A DNA stretch of 64,000 bases from Bacillota bacterium (GCA_023437365.1 JAEZGK010000013.1:62001-126000), one strand, 5' to 3'. Counted from the stretch's first letter, positions 17,131-26,899 are shown. Made by a program: numbers and translations. Notes: a model not told the origin generated them from the letters alone.

Positions 17131-19532
17131 TAAGAAGAATCAAGGATTTATTTATTCTGGAAACAAGGAATACGACATATTGCTTTCGCATTATGCCAAG
17201 CGGTCATCCGGAGCATCTGTATTATGGGAAGAAGATTAAAACCGATGCCGGTTATGAACCCTTGATCGAGAAGCATCGCTTCCTTGGAGGCAGCGAGCTG
17301 GCTTATTCGAAGGAGTATCCCACACTAGGGCTGGAGGATCTTTGCCTTGAGATGTCTTCCCATGGAAAAGGGGATATCAGGGAAGCTTTTATTGAGCTGA
17401 TACATGCAGATGGCAGCTGTACCAGTGATTTTCTGTTAAGAGATGCTAGGCTTCTGACAAAAAAGGAAGCCTTAAAAACCCTCCCGTCGGCCTATCTTGA
17501 GTCCAATGAGACTGAGGAAATTGGCGCAGAAGAACAGTACGTCAGTCTTGCACTCGAATTATACGATAAAAATTATAATGTGATACTGACTTTGGTTTAT
17601 TCTGTTTTTGAGGAATGTGATGTCATTACCAGAAGTGCCGTGGTGGTAAATGCCTCCGATGCTATGGTCAGAATTAACCGTATTATGAGCGGTCAGCTGG
17701 ATTTTGATACATCAGCCTATCACATCAGCACCTTTCATGGTAACTGGGCAAGAGAGATGAAACGCCATGAGGTGAAAGCCTCTCCCGGCATATGGGTATG
17801 TGATTCAAAAGCAGGTATTTCCAGTAATCGGTGCAATCCCTTCTTTATGATCAGCCGTGAACAGTCTGGAGAGGATTACGGTGACTGTTATGGTATTAAT
17901 CTGATTTACAGCGGTAATCATTATGAAGCAGCTGAAGTGAGCAGTACCGGGAAAATGAGAGTGATCAATGGGATCAATCCGAACAGCTTTGGTTGGCAAT
18001 TGAAGCCCGGTCAAGCCTTCGAAGCACCTGAGGCAGTCTATACCTACTCGAAGGAGGGTACCGGTGGCATGAGTAGGAATATGCACCGGTTTGTCAGAAA
18101 GCATATCGTCAGAGGATTTTGGAGAGATAAGAACCGCCCGGTTCTCCTGAACAGCTGGGAGGCCAATTACTTTAAGTTTAACGAGAGTAAGCTGCTGAAG
18201 CAGGCGAAGGCTGCAAAAGAAGCAGGTATTGAGCTTTTTGTGTTGGATGACGGATGGTTTGGCAGAAGAAATGATGATACCTCCTCCCTGGGGGATTGGA
18301 CTGAGAATCGGGAGAAGCTAAAAAGTGGTTTGAAGGGTCTGGCAGAAAAGATAAACGCTCTGGGGCTGGATTTCGGTCTATGGGTGGAACCCGAAATGAT
18401 CAATGAGGATAGTGAGCTATTCCGGCTCCATCCGGACTGGGCTGTTCGAATTCCGGATAAGGGGCATTCCATCGGAAGAAACCAGATGATTCTTGATTTG
18501 ACCAGAGAAGAGGTGTGTTCTTACATTATCCGGGAAATGACAAGGGTATTCTCTAGTGCTAATATCAGTTATGTCAAATGGGATATGAACCGTATCTTTT
18601 CTGACTGCTACAGTATGACACTATTACCGGAACAGCAGATGGAATTTGGCCATCGCTATATCCTCGGGTTGTATCGGATTCTTGATACCCTGACCGAACA
18701 ATTCCCTCAGATATTATTCGAGAGCTGCGCCTCCGGGGGGAACCGATTTGATCTGGGAATGCTGTGCTATATGCCGCAGATGTGGGCTAGTGATAATACA
18801 GATGCCATCAGCAGAGCTGAGATTCAAGCCGGGTACAGCTATGGTTATCCTATGTCAACCATAGGTGCTCATGTTTCTTCCTGCCCGAATCATCAGACAC
18901 TTCGGTATACCTCTATTGAGACTCGATTTGAAGTAGCAGCCTTCGGTCTTCTTGGATATGAATTAAATCTGACGGAACTAAGTTCTGAGGACAAGCAGGC
19001 AGTGGTTAATCAGATCGCCTTCTATAAGGAACACAGGGAAGTATTCCAATTTGGCGATTTCTACCGGATCAGGGTCAATGATGCCGGGTGCTATCAATGG
19101 ATCAGTGTCGCTCCCGACCGGAAGAAGGCTTTGGGGTTATATCTTCAAAAGGAGGTAATACCAAATTATGCCTATGGAAATTTCCAGACAAAAGGTCTTG
19201 AGGATGACAGGATATATCATATGACAAATCGGCAGCGCTGCTTCAATATTAAGGAGTTTGGTGATTTGATCAACATGATTTTACCGATCCATATTAAAAA
19301 GGATTCTCTGGCTCATAATCTAATTGCAATGGTGAAGAAGATGCCGGGTGAGAAAGAGGATTGCTTTGCATACGGAGATGTATTCAATCATGCCGGAGTT
19401 AAGTTAAAACAAGGCTTTGCAGGAACAGGCTATGATGAAGAGGTTCGGTTATTTCAGGATTATGCCTCCCGCTTGTATCTCTGGGAGGAGGACACCAGAA
19501 GTGAAGGTATGGTTGACACATTGAGTAAATAG
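17127..19532 (+). CDS. Alpha-galactosidase, glycoside hydrolase family 36
   Basis: An 801-residue enzyme without a signal peptide. The N-terminal beta-supersandwich (residues about 1-340) leads into a TIM barrel starting at VLLNSWEANYF. D486 in YVKWDMNR is the nucleophile and D556 in ASDNTDAISR the acid/base by alignment with known GH36 enzymes. FVLDDGWFG and ESCASGGNRFD are further substrate-site motifs. It hydrolyses terminal alpha-galactosyl units such as melibiose or raffinose. Its ATG overlaps the symporter stop (ATGA), a sign of translational coupling. Its final codons overlap the -35 box of the ABC-F promoter. Confidence 0.94.
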   Translation: MIRRIKDLFILETRNTTYCFRIMPSGHPEHLYYGKKIKTDAGYEPLIEKHRFLGGSELAYSKEYPTLGLEDLCLEMSSHGKGDIREAFIELIHADGSCTSDFLLRDARLLTKKEALKTLPSAYLESNETEEIGAEEQYVSLALELYDKNYNVILTLVYSVFEECDVITRSAVVVNASDAMVRINRIMSGQLDFDTSAYHISTFHGNWAREMKRHEVKASPGIWVCDSKAGISSNRCNPFFMISREQSGEDYGDCYGINLIYSGNHYEAAEVSSTGKMRVINGINPNSFGWQLKPGQAFEAPEAVYTYSKEGTGGMSRNMHRFVRKHIVRGFWRDKNRPVLLNSWEANYFKFNESKLLKQAKAAKEAGIELFVLDDGWFGRRNDDTSSLGDWTENREKLKSGLKGLAEKINALGLDFGLWVEPEMINEDSELFRLHPDWAVRIPDKGHSIGRNQMILDLTREEVCSYIIREMTRVFSSANISYVKWDMNRIFSDCYSMTLLPEQQMEFGHRYILGLYRILDTLTEQFPQILFESCASGGNRFDLGMLCYMPQMWASDNTDAISRAEIQAGYSYGYPMSTIGAHVSSCPNHQTLRYTSIETRFEVAAFGLLGYELNLTELSSEDKQAVVNQIAFYKEHREVFQFGDFYRIRVNDAGCYQWISVAPDRKKALGLYLQKEVIPNYAYGNFQTKGLEDDRIYHMTNRQRCFNIKEFGDLINMILPIHIKKDSLAHNLIAMVKKMPGEKEDCFAYGDVFNHAGVKLKQGFAGTGYDEEVRLFQDYASRLYLWEEDTRSEGMVDTLSK

Positions 19533-19541
19533 TGTTAGAAT
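19513..19541 (+). promoter_or_regulatory. Promoter of the ABC-F gene, overlapping the GH36 stop
   Basis: TTGACA 19513-19518, 17-bp spacer, TAGAAT 19536-19541. The -35 box lies within the last codons of the alpha-galactosidase gene. Transcription would start near 19548, leaving a leader of nearly 390 nt. Confidence 0.85.
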
Positions 19542-19622
19542 ATGCCGGTAGTTCATTTCTTTTTACAGTGAGACCGTCCGCAGAAAGGATGGATTAGATA
19601 ATTAAGAAAAGAGGGATCAGGA

Positions 19623-19643
19623 ATGATAGTTATTACTTGCTAA
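19623..19643 (+). CDS. Six-codon leader peptide MIVITC
   Basis: ATG 19623 to TAA 19643, preceded by GAGGGA six bases upstream. Codons 4-6 form the 5' arm (19632-19640) of the leader hairpin that pairs with 19694-19702. A ribosome stalled here would block that pairing. This arrangement matches attenuation of antibiotic-resistance ABC-F genes; function is inference. Confidence 0.55.
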   Translation: MIVITC

Positions 19644-19870
19644 TTAGTTTGAATAGCGATGAATGTAGCCGAACCGGCTTTCTTTTGTTGCGGGCAAGTA
19701 ATGAGTATCCTATCTTTCTTCCTTTCATAGAACAGTATGCTCTATAATGAGCATAGCTTATAATAATGTTCCGCTTTAGAGCGCACAGCTTACTGGAACC
19801 GCTGTGCTATATGGAAGAAAATGTATCGTACAGGAAGCCTACAAGAGAAGATTCTTTTGTGGGCTTTTTT
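19632..19870 (+). promoter_or_regulatory. Attenuator leader of the ABC-F gene with two terminator hairpins
   Basis: The arm 19632-19640 pairs with 19694-19702 (9 bp). Nested inside is a short terminator-like hairpin (19667-19671/19675-19679 followed by a T-rich run). A second, stronger terminator is at 19836-19849/19852-19865 with TTTTTT ending at 19870, 66 bp before the ABC-F start. A second small frame (MNVAEPAFFCCG..., 19659-19730) overlaps the first hairpin but has no clear ribosome-binding site. Confidence 0.7.
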
Positions 19871-19936
19871 CTTGCCTTTCATACGGAATCGGTAAGGCAG
19901 TTTACAGGGACTTATGCTTGGAAGGAGTGTGATGTT

Positions 19937-21541
19937 ATGTCCCAGATTTATATAAATGATTTAACGTTTGGCTATACAACCAGCTATGATATGATATTTG
20001 AGCATGTCAGCTTCCAGATCGATACGGATTGGAGGCTTGGCTTTATCGGAAGAAACGGTAGGGGAAAGACAACCTTTTTAAAGCTGCTGCTGGGTACCTA
20101 TGACTATCAAGGGACGATTACTTCCCCGGTAAGCTTCAGTTATTTTCCCTTCGAGGTCGTAGATGAAGCTGAGCTTACCATGGCGGTTATCAAGAATACC
20201 ATTGCTCCATTTTCGAAATGGGAGCAGGAGATGGAGCAGTGTCTGAAGGAGCATCACAGCGAGGAAAGTCTGGAAAGCTATGGAAGGCTTCAGGAGCTTT
20301 ATCTGGCGCATGACGGGTATGTGATTGAAGAATTAATCGAGAAGGAGCTTGGTAAGCTGAGGGTGGATGTGGAAGTATTAACCAGGCCGTACTATACCTT
20401 GAGCTTTGGTGAGAGAACCAAGCTGATGCTGGCAGCTTTATTTTTAAAAAAGAATAATTTCCTTTTAATCGATGAACCTACAAATCATCTGGATATGGAG
20501 GGTCGGGATACGCTGGCAGAATATTTAAAAAGTAAAAGTGGTTTTATTCTCGTATCTCACGACAGAAATTTTCTGGACAGCTGTATTGATCATGTACTTT
20601 CCATCAACAGGACTGACATTGAAGTACAGAAGGGGAATTATTCAAGCTGGTGGGAAAATAAAGAGCGCCGTGACCATTATGAACTGGATAAGAACGAGCA
20701 GTTGAAGAAGGAGATTACGATACTCTCAGATGCAGCAAAAAGAGCAAGAGGCTGGTCTGATCAGGTTGAGAGCAGTAAGATCGGAAACCATGCCCCAGAT
20801 CGTGGAGCAATCGGCCATAAGGCTGCTAAGATGATGAAGCGGGCGAAAGCAATCGAGAATAGAAAGCTGGATGCGGTTGAAGAGAAAAAAAGTCTTTTGA
20901 AGAATGTGGAAGAGCTTGATGATTTAAAAATCAATGTACTTCCCTTCGCCGGAAGAAGATTGATGGAGGCTGAGGACTTAAGTCTTTATTTCGATGAGCG
21001 CAGGGTTGCATCAGAAATTCAATTTAATCTGGCAAAGGGGAGCAGACTTGCTATCCAGGGAAAGAACGGCTCAGGAAAGACAACCTTATTAAAACTGCTA
21101 TTGGGAGAGAAGATTGATTATCAGGGAAGATATTATGTTGCACCATCCCTTAAGATCTCTTATGTTTCTCAGGATACGTCCTATCTAACAGGAAATCTGA
21201 GAGATTTTGCTGTGAGCTACGGATTGGACGAGACCATATTTAAGACAGTTTTACGTCAGCTGGATATTTCGAGAGTACAATTTGAGAAGGACATATCGGA
21301 ATTCAGTGCCGGACAGAAGAAAAAGGTTCTTCTTGCGAAAAGTCTTGCAGAGCCGGCACAGGTTTTTGTATGGGATGAACCGTTGAATTACATTGATATC
21401 TTTTCCAGGAGGCAGATAGAAGAGCTGATACTGGAACATCAACCGACTCTGATATTTGTGGAGCATGACAGGGTATTCTGTGAGCGGATAGCAACTGATA
21501 CCGTTCGACTAGAACAGGGGACGATTCTGCAGAAGGATTAA
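19937..21541 (+). CDS. ABC-F ATPase, Lsa-type ribosome-protection family
   Basis: A 534-residue soluble protein with two ABC domains and no membrane segments. Domain 1 has Walker A GRNGRGKTT, signature LSFGERTK and Walker B FLLIDEPTNHLD; domain 2 has GKNGSGKTT, FSAGQKKK and VFVWDEPLNYID. The segment between them is the P-site tRNA interaction motif linker. The opening MSQIYINDLTFGY and the short length resemble Lsa/Msr-type proteins that displace lincosamides, streptogramins A and pleuromutilins from the ribosome, but a housekeeping role cannot be excluded. ATG 19937 has GGAAGGAG upstream; the frame extends upstream to 19766 through the attenuator, which I treat as untranslated. The leader supports drug-inducible expression. 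Confidence 0.85.
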   Translation: MSQIYINDLTFGYTTSYDMIFEHVSFQIDTDWRLGFIGRNGRGKTTFLKLLLGTYDYQGTITSPVSFSYFPFEVVDEAELTMAVIKNTIAPFSKWEQEMEQCLKEHHSEESLESYGRLQELYLAHDGYVIEELIEKELGKLRVDVEVLTRPYYTLSFGERTKLMLAALFLKKNNFLLIDEPTNHLDMEGRDTLAEYLKSKSGFILVSHDRNFLDSCIDHVLSINRTDIEVQKGNYSSWWENKERRDHYELDKNEQLKKEITILSDAAKRARGWSDQVESSKIGNHAPDRGAIGHKAAKMMKRAKAIENRKLDAVEEKKSLLKNVEELDDLKINVLPFAGRRLMEAEDLSLYFDERRVASEIQFNLAKGSRLAIQGKNGSGKTTLLKLLLGEKIDYQGRYYVAPSLKISYVSQDTSYLTGNLRDFAVSYGLDETIFKTVLRQLDISRVQFEKDISEFSAGQKKKVLLAKSLAEPAQVFVWDEPLNYIDIFSRRQIEELILEHQPTLIFVEHDRVFCERIATDTVRLEQGTILQKD

Positions 21542-21768
21542 TTGCTCCTGATGCCAAAATACGGATAATATAGTAAAGTATTCATTTGGGCTACTATGAT
21601 AAGAAATTACCAGAAATGAGGAGGAATAACATAAACATTTATCGGTTATGATAATATAGCTTAATAGATACCATTCCTGTACAATCTCTGAAATAGTTTT
21701 TAAAAGCATTTACAAGATCGAAGGTTTCTACCAGAGTTCGATGCGAAGGATTAGGAGAGGTGAACAAT

Positions 21769-21999
21769 ATGAAAGAGTGGAAAATTTTATTGGTCATGGA
21801 ATTTGAGTGGAGAATATTCCGTGTCCAACGTAAGCTTATTAATTGGCTAGTCGGTAAAGGTTTAAAACTGAATTCTACTATCCTTTGCTTTGTTAATCGC
21901 AGCCTTGATAAACACGTGGTGGCATTAACTAAGAACAGATTTTTGTACGAGCAAAGCACCGGTCAAATCATTCAATATTATAAACGTGATGAAATATAA
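21769..21999 (+). CDS. Hypothetical small protein
   Basis: A 76-residue protein I do not recognise. It is basic and partly hydrophobic (KILLVMEFEWRIFRVQRKLINWL...), without cysteine motifs or a clear signal peptide; one amphipathic or membrane-associated helix is possible near the N-terminus. AGGAGAGGTG at 21753-21762 fits ATG 21769 well, which is the main support that it is real; a GTG at 21760 in the same frame overlaps the site. It ends at a terminator shared with the converging 39-codon gene. Confidence 0.55.
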   Translation: MKEWKILLVMEFEWRIFRVQRKLINWLVGKGLKLNSTILCFVNRSLDKHVVALTKNRFLYEQSTGQIIQYYKRDEI

Positions 22000-22002
22000 A
22001 AA

Positions 22003-22044
22003 ACTACCTGTCAACCTCAGAATAATCGTTGTTTGGCAGGTAGT
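22003..22044. terminator. Bidirectional terminator
   Basis: 22003-22014 pairs with 22033-22044 (12 bp, one G-U), with A-rich sequence on the left and T-rich on the right. It serves the converging genes on both sides. Confidence 0.8.
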
Positions 22045-22053
22045 ATTTATTGA

Positions 22054-22173
22054 TTACTTCTTGGGCTTTTTCACAAGCTCCGGCTCAGGCATGATCGGCT
22101 TTAATGAAGGTAATACGCCTGTATCAGCCTTTTTCTTCTTCTTTGCTTCCTTCTTAATATCTCTATTTGCCAT
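22054..22173 (-). CDS. 39-residue lysine-rich small protein
   Basis: Minus-strand frame from ATG (22173) to TAA (22054). The product begins MANRDIKKEAKKKKKADTG and ends PEPELVKKPKK, with a central proline-containing stretch. AAGGGGTG lies seven bases before the ATG, and the converging terminator follows the stop. I recall similar tiny proteins with a MAN-x-D-x-K-K-E-x-KKKKK start in clostridia, none with a known function. Its charge suggests nucleic-acid or ribosome contact, which is speculation. Confidence 0.7.
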   Translation of the reverse strand: MANRDIKKEAKKKKKADTGVLPSLKPIMPEPELVKKPKK

Positions 22174-22651
22174 GGATATCACCCCTTAAAAAGATAATTT
22201 AATATATAATATTATAATAAGATATGTCGATTTCGTCCAGTAAAACTTTGTACTGCCAGACGATTAAATCAGTAATAATTTCGGGATAACATCATATTGA
22301 AATGAGGGTGACGTAAGACGAAGTTCCCATTAAGGGGCTTCGACTTTTTTATGCTCTAAAACAGGGTGCTACTGTTGAATTGTTTGAAAGAGAAAGAGTG
22401 CCTTCTGTACTGACCTCAATAAAATAGACCTAAGAATCTAATGGATTGGAGGTTGGTTTTTATGGGAAGGACGATACTTTCTCTTTTTATGTATTAGCCT
22501 TTTTTTGTATGGAATTTGAGGATGCGTCCATAATAGATAAGTAAGAACGAAAATAATGATGAGCTATTCACACTCAAAGCTTGTGCCTGCATCTTCCTAG
22601 GCACAAAACAATTTAAGAATTTTACAGGGGTTCAAAGGAAGGGAGATTAGC
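22174..22651. other. 478-bp intergenic region with a free-standing terminator
   Basis: The region contains a terminator at 22319-22350 (CGAAG/CTTCG and CCC/GGG stems, then six T) that is not directly after any gene, so a small RNA ending there is possible. A ribosome-binding site and an 11-codon frame (MGRTILSLFMY) lie near 22460-22495. An 8-bp hairpin is at 22581-22588/22599-22606. I see no longer gene. Confidence 0.5.
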
Positions 22652-25600
22652 ATGGAGATATTAAAGGATAGTATGGATTACCGAATGGGTTTGGATATAG
22701 GCTCTACTACAGTAAAGCTGGTTGTGCTCGATACCGAGAACAAAATGATTTACAGTGATTACAGAAGGCATCTCTCGGATATCAGAAGCTCTCTCCTACA
22801 GTTATTGGAGGACTGCCATAAAATGCTGGGAGATAATAGGATGACCATCAGTATGACCGGTTCCGGTGGATTATCTCTGTCAAAGCAGCTGAAGCTTCCT
22901 TTTGTTCAGGAGGTAGTTGCCTGTGCAAAAGCAGTTCGAACTTTATTACCGGAGACGGATGTGGCAATTGAGCTGGGTGGGGAAGATGCAAAAATTACTT
23001 ATTTTACCGGAGGAATGGAACAGCGTATGAATGGCAGCTGTGCGGGCGGAACAGGTGCATTTTTGGATCAGATGGCTGTATTACTGGATACGGATGCAGC
23101 CGGACTGAACGAATATGCGAAAAGGCATAGGAGTATTTACCCCATTGCTTCACGCTGCGGAGTATTTGCTAAGACAGATATCCAGCCACTAATCAATGAC
23201 GGGGCCAGGAAGGAGGATATCGCAGCTTCAATCCTTCAAGCTGTAGCCAATCAGACCATCAGCGGATTGGCCTGCGGTAAACCGATTCGTGGAAGAATTG
23301 CATTTCTGGGTGGACCGCTCCATTATCTTTCCGAGCTTCGCAGCCGTTTTATTGAGAGCTTGAAGCTTACAGAAGAAATGTCCTTGGTTCCGGAGCATTC
23401 CCAGCTCTATGTGGCAATCGGGGCAGCTCTTACAGAAACGAAAAAGAATGCTGTTACATTGGGTGAACTTTGCAATAGGTTGAATCGTATTCCTAAGTCC
23501 TCTGAGGAGGAGATTCGTAAGCTTCCTTCTTTATTCGGATCGCAGGAGGAGTATGAAGCTTTTCTTACAAGACATCAACAGTTTGGAATAGCAAGAGGAA
23601 TGCTGGACACTTATGAAGGCCATACCTATCTTGGTATTGATGCAGGCTCCACAACAACAAAGCTGGTATTGCTTGGGGAAAAGAAGGAATTGCTTTTCAC
23701 CAGGTATTGCAGTAATGAAGGAGACCCGCTTGGAAAACTTACAGGGCTTCTGCAGGAGCTATATCAGCAGCTTCCGAAGAAGGCTACGATCTCCGGCTGT
23801 ACGGTAACGGGCTATGGAGAAGCATTAGTGAAGGCAGCCTTCCATGCGGATTACGGAGAAATCGAAACGATTGCCCATTACAAGGCGGCGAAGTATTTCC
23901 TGCCGGAGGTGGATTTTATCCTTGATATCGGTGGACAGGATATGAAATGTCTTCGCATCAGAGAGGGTGCCATCAGCAGTATCCTTTTAAATGAAGCCTG
24001 TTCCTCCGGCTGTGGCTCCTTTCTGGAGGGCTTTGCAAAATCTCTTCATATCAGCATGGAAGAATTTGTGCGGTCAGCACTGTTAGCGAAGGCTCCGGTA
24101 GATCTGGGGACAAAATGCACGGTATTCATGAACTCCAAGGTAAAGCAAGCACAGAAGGAAGGGGTAGAGCGTGGAGATATATCTGCAGGACTGTCTTACT
24201 CCGTAATTAAAAATGCCATCTATAAGGTGATTAAGCTTCGAGATATGAGTGAACTTGGGAAACATATTCTTGTTCAGGGAGGAACCTTTCTCAATGATGC
24301 CGTGCTGCGTGCCTTTGAGCTGGTGACAGGCAGGAATGCCATCAGACCGGAAATTGCAGGTCTGATGGGAGCCTTCGGTGCAGCTCTAATTGCCCTGGAA
24401 AGAAATCAGAAGAGTGCTGCCAAGGAGCTTCATTCCCATCTTCTATGTAAAGATGCCTTAGCTTCTTTTTCAGTCAGATCCACAAACCGTCGTTGCGAGG
24501 GTTGTACGAATCAGTGCCTGCTGACAATACATGTGTTTTCTGACGGAGAGCGCTTTACTACAGGAAATCGATGTGAAAAGGCGAATGGAGCAGCCAAGCA
24601 AAGCAGAGAGCACTTGCCTAATCTTATGGAGTATAAAAACAAGCGTACCTTTCAGTACCGGCCGCTTTCCACAGAGCAGGCCTTTCGCGGAGACATCGGC
24701 ATTCCACGGGTGCTTAACTTATATGAAAATTACCCCTTTTGGTTTACCCTGTTTACCAAGCTTGGATTTCGTGTCATCCTTTCCTCGCCCTCTAATAAGC
24801 AGCTATTTGAACGCGGAATGGAAACCGTGCCCTCCGAATCCACCTGCTACCCCGCAAAGCTGTGCCATGGTCATATTATTGATCTGATCGAGCGGGGAGT
24901 AGATACCATCTTCTATCCGGCCATAGTCTATGAAAAGGCGGAATATAAAGAGGCCAGCAATCATTACAACTGCCCAATTGTGATATCTTATCCGGAGGTA
25001 ATCCGAAATAATATCGATCTGATCAGAGAAAGGAATATACGTATCCTCTCGCCCTTTTTGTCACTCGATAACCGAGCGGTGCTGGTGCAGCGGTTGACAG
25101 AAGAATTACAGGGGTTTCGGATCGGCATGGCGGAGATGAGAATAGCGGTCCGTGCTGCCTATGAAGAACGTGATAACTATAAAAAGGAGATGCAAAGGAA
25201 GGGTGAGGAGACGCTGGAGTATCTTCGAAAAGAGCATAAAAGAGGAATTGTTCTGTGTGGGAAACCCTATCATTCCGATCCGGAGATTAATCATGGAATA
25301 GCGGACTTAATTAATTCCTATGGTATGGCCGTACTTACAGAGGATAGTATTGCTCATTTGGCAAAGGTCAGACAGAAGCTTAGGGTAGTGGATCAATGGG
25401 TATATAACTCCAGACTTTACCGTGCTGCTGCACTGGTTGCAGAGGAGCCTCAGCTGGAGCTCATTCAGCTTAATTCCTTCGGCTGTGGTTTGGATGCTGT
25501 TACCTCAGATCAGATAGAAGAGCTTTTGGCAGCAGGCGGAAAGCTTTATACGATTTTAAAGATTGATGAAGGCAATAATCTTGGTGCAATCAGGATTCGA

Positions 25601-26899
25601 ATACGCTCCTTGAAGGCAGCCATAGAGGAGAGGGAAAAACAACCGGTTATGGGAAAGGCTTTGCCTATGGTGACAGCACCACCCGTATTTATAAAAGAGA
25701 TGCGGCAGACCTATACGATCTTAGCTCCCCAAATGGCTCCCATCCATTTTGAACTGGTGCAGGAGGCGGCAGAAGCAAGTGGCTATCATATGGAGGTTTT
25801 ACCGGAAGCGGATCAGGGTGCAGTAGAGGAGGGCTTAAAATATGTGAATAATGATGCCTGCTTTCCTGCGATTCTTATGATTGGTCAGCTGATTCAAGCA
25901 TTAAAATCGGGAAAATATGATCTTGGTCATACGGCTGTGATCCTGACCCAGAGTGGTGGCGGCTGCAGGGCAACGAACTATATTGCTTTTCTAAAGCTGG
26001 GTTTAAAGCAGGCAGGCTTTCCGATGATTCCTGTGATTTCTCTGAATACGGTCGGATTGGATAAGCAGCCCGGTTTCAGACTCACCCCCGGATTAATCAA
26101 GAGAAGTCTGATGGCAATTATCTATGGGGATTTATTTATGCGGCTGTTGAACAGGACAAGACCCTATGAAAGATTTCCCGGCTCCGCTAAGATGCTTCAT
26201 GATAAGTGGAAGGAGCTTGCCAAGGAGAATATCATATCGGGAAGTACGAAGGAATTTCGGAATAATTTAAGAAGAATTGTTCAAGCTTTTGATTATTTGG
26301 AGCTTAGCAATGAGACAAAACCCAGAGTGGGTATTGTGGGAGAAATACTGTTAAAATATCATCCGGATGCCAATCATGATATTGTCGGTATCTTGGAACA
26401 GGGAGGAGTTGAGGCTGTTGTACCTGATCTTATGGATTATTTCCTATATTCTGCTCTTAATGCACGCTTCCGACACCGATATCTTGCCGGGTCGAAACTG
26501 AAACGACAGTTAAGTGATCTGGCCCTGACATATATGACGAGGTATCGGAATATGATGAAGCAGGAGCTGGCCAGAAGTGACAGATTCCCTGCACCGACTC
26601 CGATACAGGAGCTGGCACATATGGCTTCGTCCGTGTTATCTCTGGGTAATCAGACTGGTGAGGGATGGTTGGTGGCAGCAGAGATGATGGAATTTTTGGA
26701 GGAGGGGACAAAAAATATACTATGTGTGCAGCCGTTGGCCTGTCTGCCAAATCATATCACAGGAAAAGGAATGTTTAAACCCTTAAGAGACCGCTATCCG
26801 GGAGCGAATATCATGCCAATTGATTATGATCCGGGGTTGTCCTATGTTAATCAACTGAATCGGATCAAACTGATGCTGTCCAATGCAGACAAGGAATAA
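22652..26899 (+). CDS. Giant acyl-CoA dehydratase activase-related protein (BadF/BadG ATPase x2 + DUF2229)
   Basis: A 1415-residue protein fusing two ASKHA ATPase domains to a dehydratase-like C-terminal part. ATPase 1 (residues about 10-260) has GLDIGSTTVKL, ELGGEDAKI and NGSCAGGTGAFLDQM; ATPase 2 (about 325-590) has YLGIDAGSTTTKL, DIGGQDMKC and NEACSSGCGSFLEGF, where the Cys residues are those that bridge the [4Fe-4S] cluster in HgdC-type activators. After a CEGCTNQC motif comes the DUF2229/CoA-enzyme-activase region (about 675-1400) with cysteines for another cluster. Relatives activate 2-hydroxyacyl-CoA dehydratases by ATP-driven low-potential electron transfer. No partner dehydratase is adjacent, and the role of these stand-alone giants is unknown. 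ATG 22652 follows GAAGGGAG. Confidence 0.88.
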   Translation: MEILKDSMDYRMGLDIGSTTVKLVVLDTENKMIYSDYRRHLSDIRSSLLQLLEDCHKMLGDNRMTISMTGSGGLSLSKQLKLPFVQEVVACAKAVRTLLPETDVAIELGGEDAKITYFTGGMEQRMNGSCAGGTGAFLDQMAVLLDTDAAGLNEYAKRHRSIYPIASRCGVFAKTDIQPLINDGARKEDIAASILQAVANQTISGLACGKPIRGRIAFLGGPLHYLSELRSRFIESLKLTEEMSLVPEHSQLYVAIGAALTETKKNAVTLGELCNRLNRIPKSSEEEIRKLPSLFGSQEEYEAFLTRHQQFGIARGMLDTYEGHTYLGIDAGSTTTKLVLLGEKKELLFTRYCSNEGDPLGKLTGLLQELYQQLPKKATISGCTVTGYGEALVKAAFHADYGEIETIAHYKAAKYFLPEVDFILDIGGQDMKCLRIREGAISSILLNEACSSGCGSFLEGFAKSLHISMEEFVRSALLAKAPVDLGTKCTVFMNSKVKQAQKEGVERGDISAGLSYSVIKNAIYKVIKLRDMSELGKHILVQGGTFLNDAVLRAFELVTGRNAIRPEIAGLMGAFGAALIALERNQKSAAKELHSHLLCKDALASFSVRSTNRRCEGCTNQCLLTIHVFSDGERFTTGNRCEKANGAAKQSREHLPNLMEYKNKRTFQYRPLSTEQAFRGDIGIPRVLNLYENYPFWFTLFTKLGFRVILSSPSNKQLFERGMETVPSESTCYPAKLCHGHIIDLIERGVDTIFYPAIVYEKAEYKEASNHYNCPIVISYPEVIRNNIDLIRERNIRILSPFLSLDNRAVLVQRLTEELQGFRIGMAEMRIAVRAAYEERDNYKKEMQRKGEETLEYLRKEHKRGIVLCGKPYHSDPEINHGIADLINSYGMAVLTEDSIAHLAKVRQKLRVVDQWVYNSRLYRAAALVAEEPQLELIQLNSFGCGLDAVTSDQIEELLAAGGKLYTILKIDEGNNLGAIRIRIRSLKAAIEEREKQPVMGKALPMVTAPPVFIKEMRQTYTILAPQMAPIHFELVQEAAEASGYHMEVLPEADQGAVEEGLKYVNNDACFPAILMIGQLIQALKSGKYDLGHTAVILTQSGGGCRATNYIAFLKLGLKQAGFPMIPVISLNTVGLDKQPGFRLTPGLIKRSLMAIIYGDLFMRLLNRTRPYERFPGSAKMLHDKWKELAKENIISGSTKEFRNNLRRIVQAFDYLELSNETKPRVGIVGEILLKYHPDANHDIVGILEQGGVEAVVPDLMDYFLYSALNARFRHRYLAGSKLKRQLSDLALTYMTRYRNMMKQELARSDRFPAPTPIQELAHMASSVLSLGNQTGEGWLVAAEMMEFLEEGTKNILCVQPLACLPNHITGKGMFKPLRDRYPGANIMPIDYDPGLSYVNQLNRIKLMLSNADKE

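Noticed and set aside
19766..19936. N-terminal extension of the ABC-F protein from ATG 19766
   Set aside because: No ribosome-binding site, passes through a terminator hairpin, and relatives start at the position of ATG 19937.
21986..22189. 67-codon plus-strand frame
   Set aside because: It is antisense to the 39-codon lysine-rich gene and crosses the terminator; poly-F is the mirror of poly-K codons.
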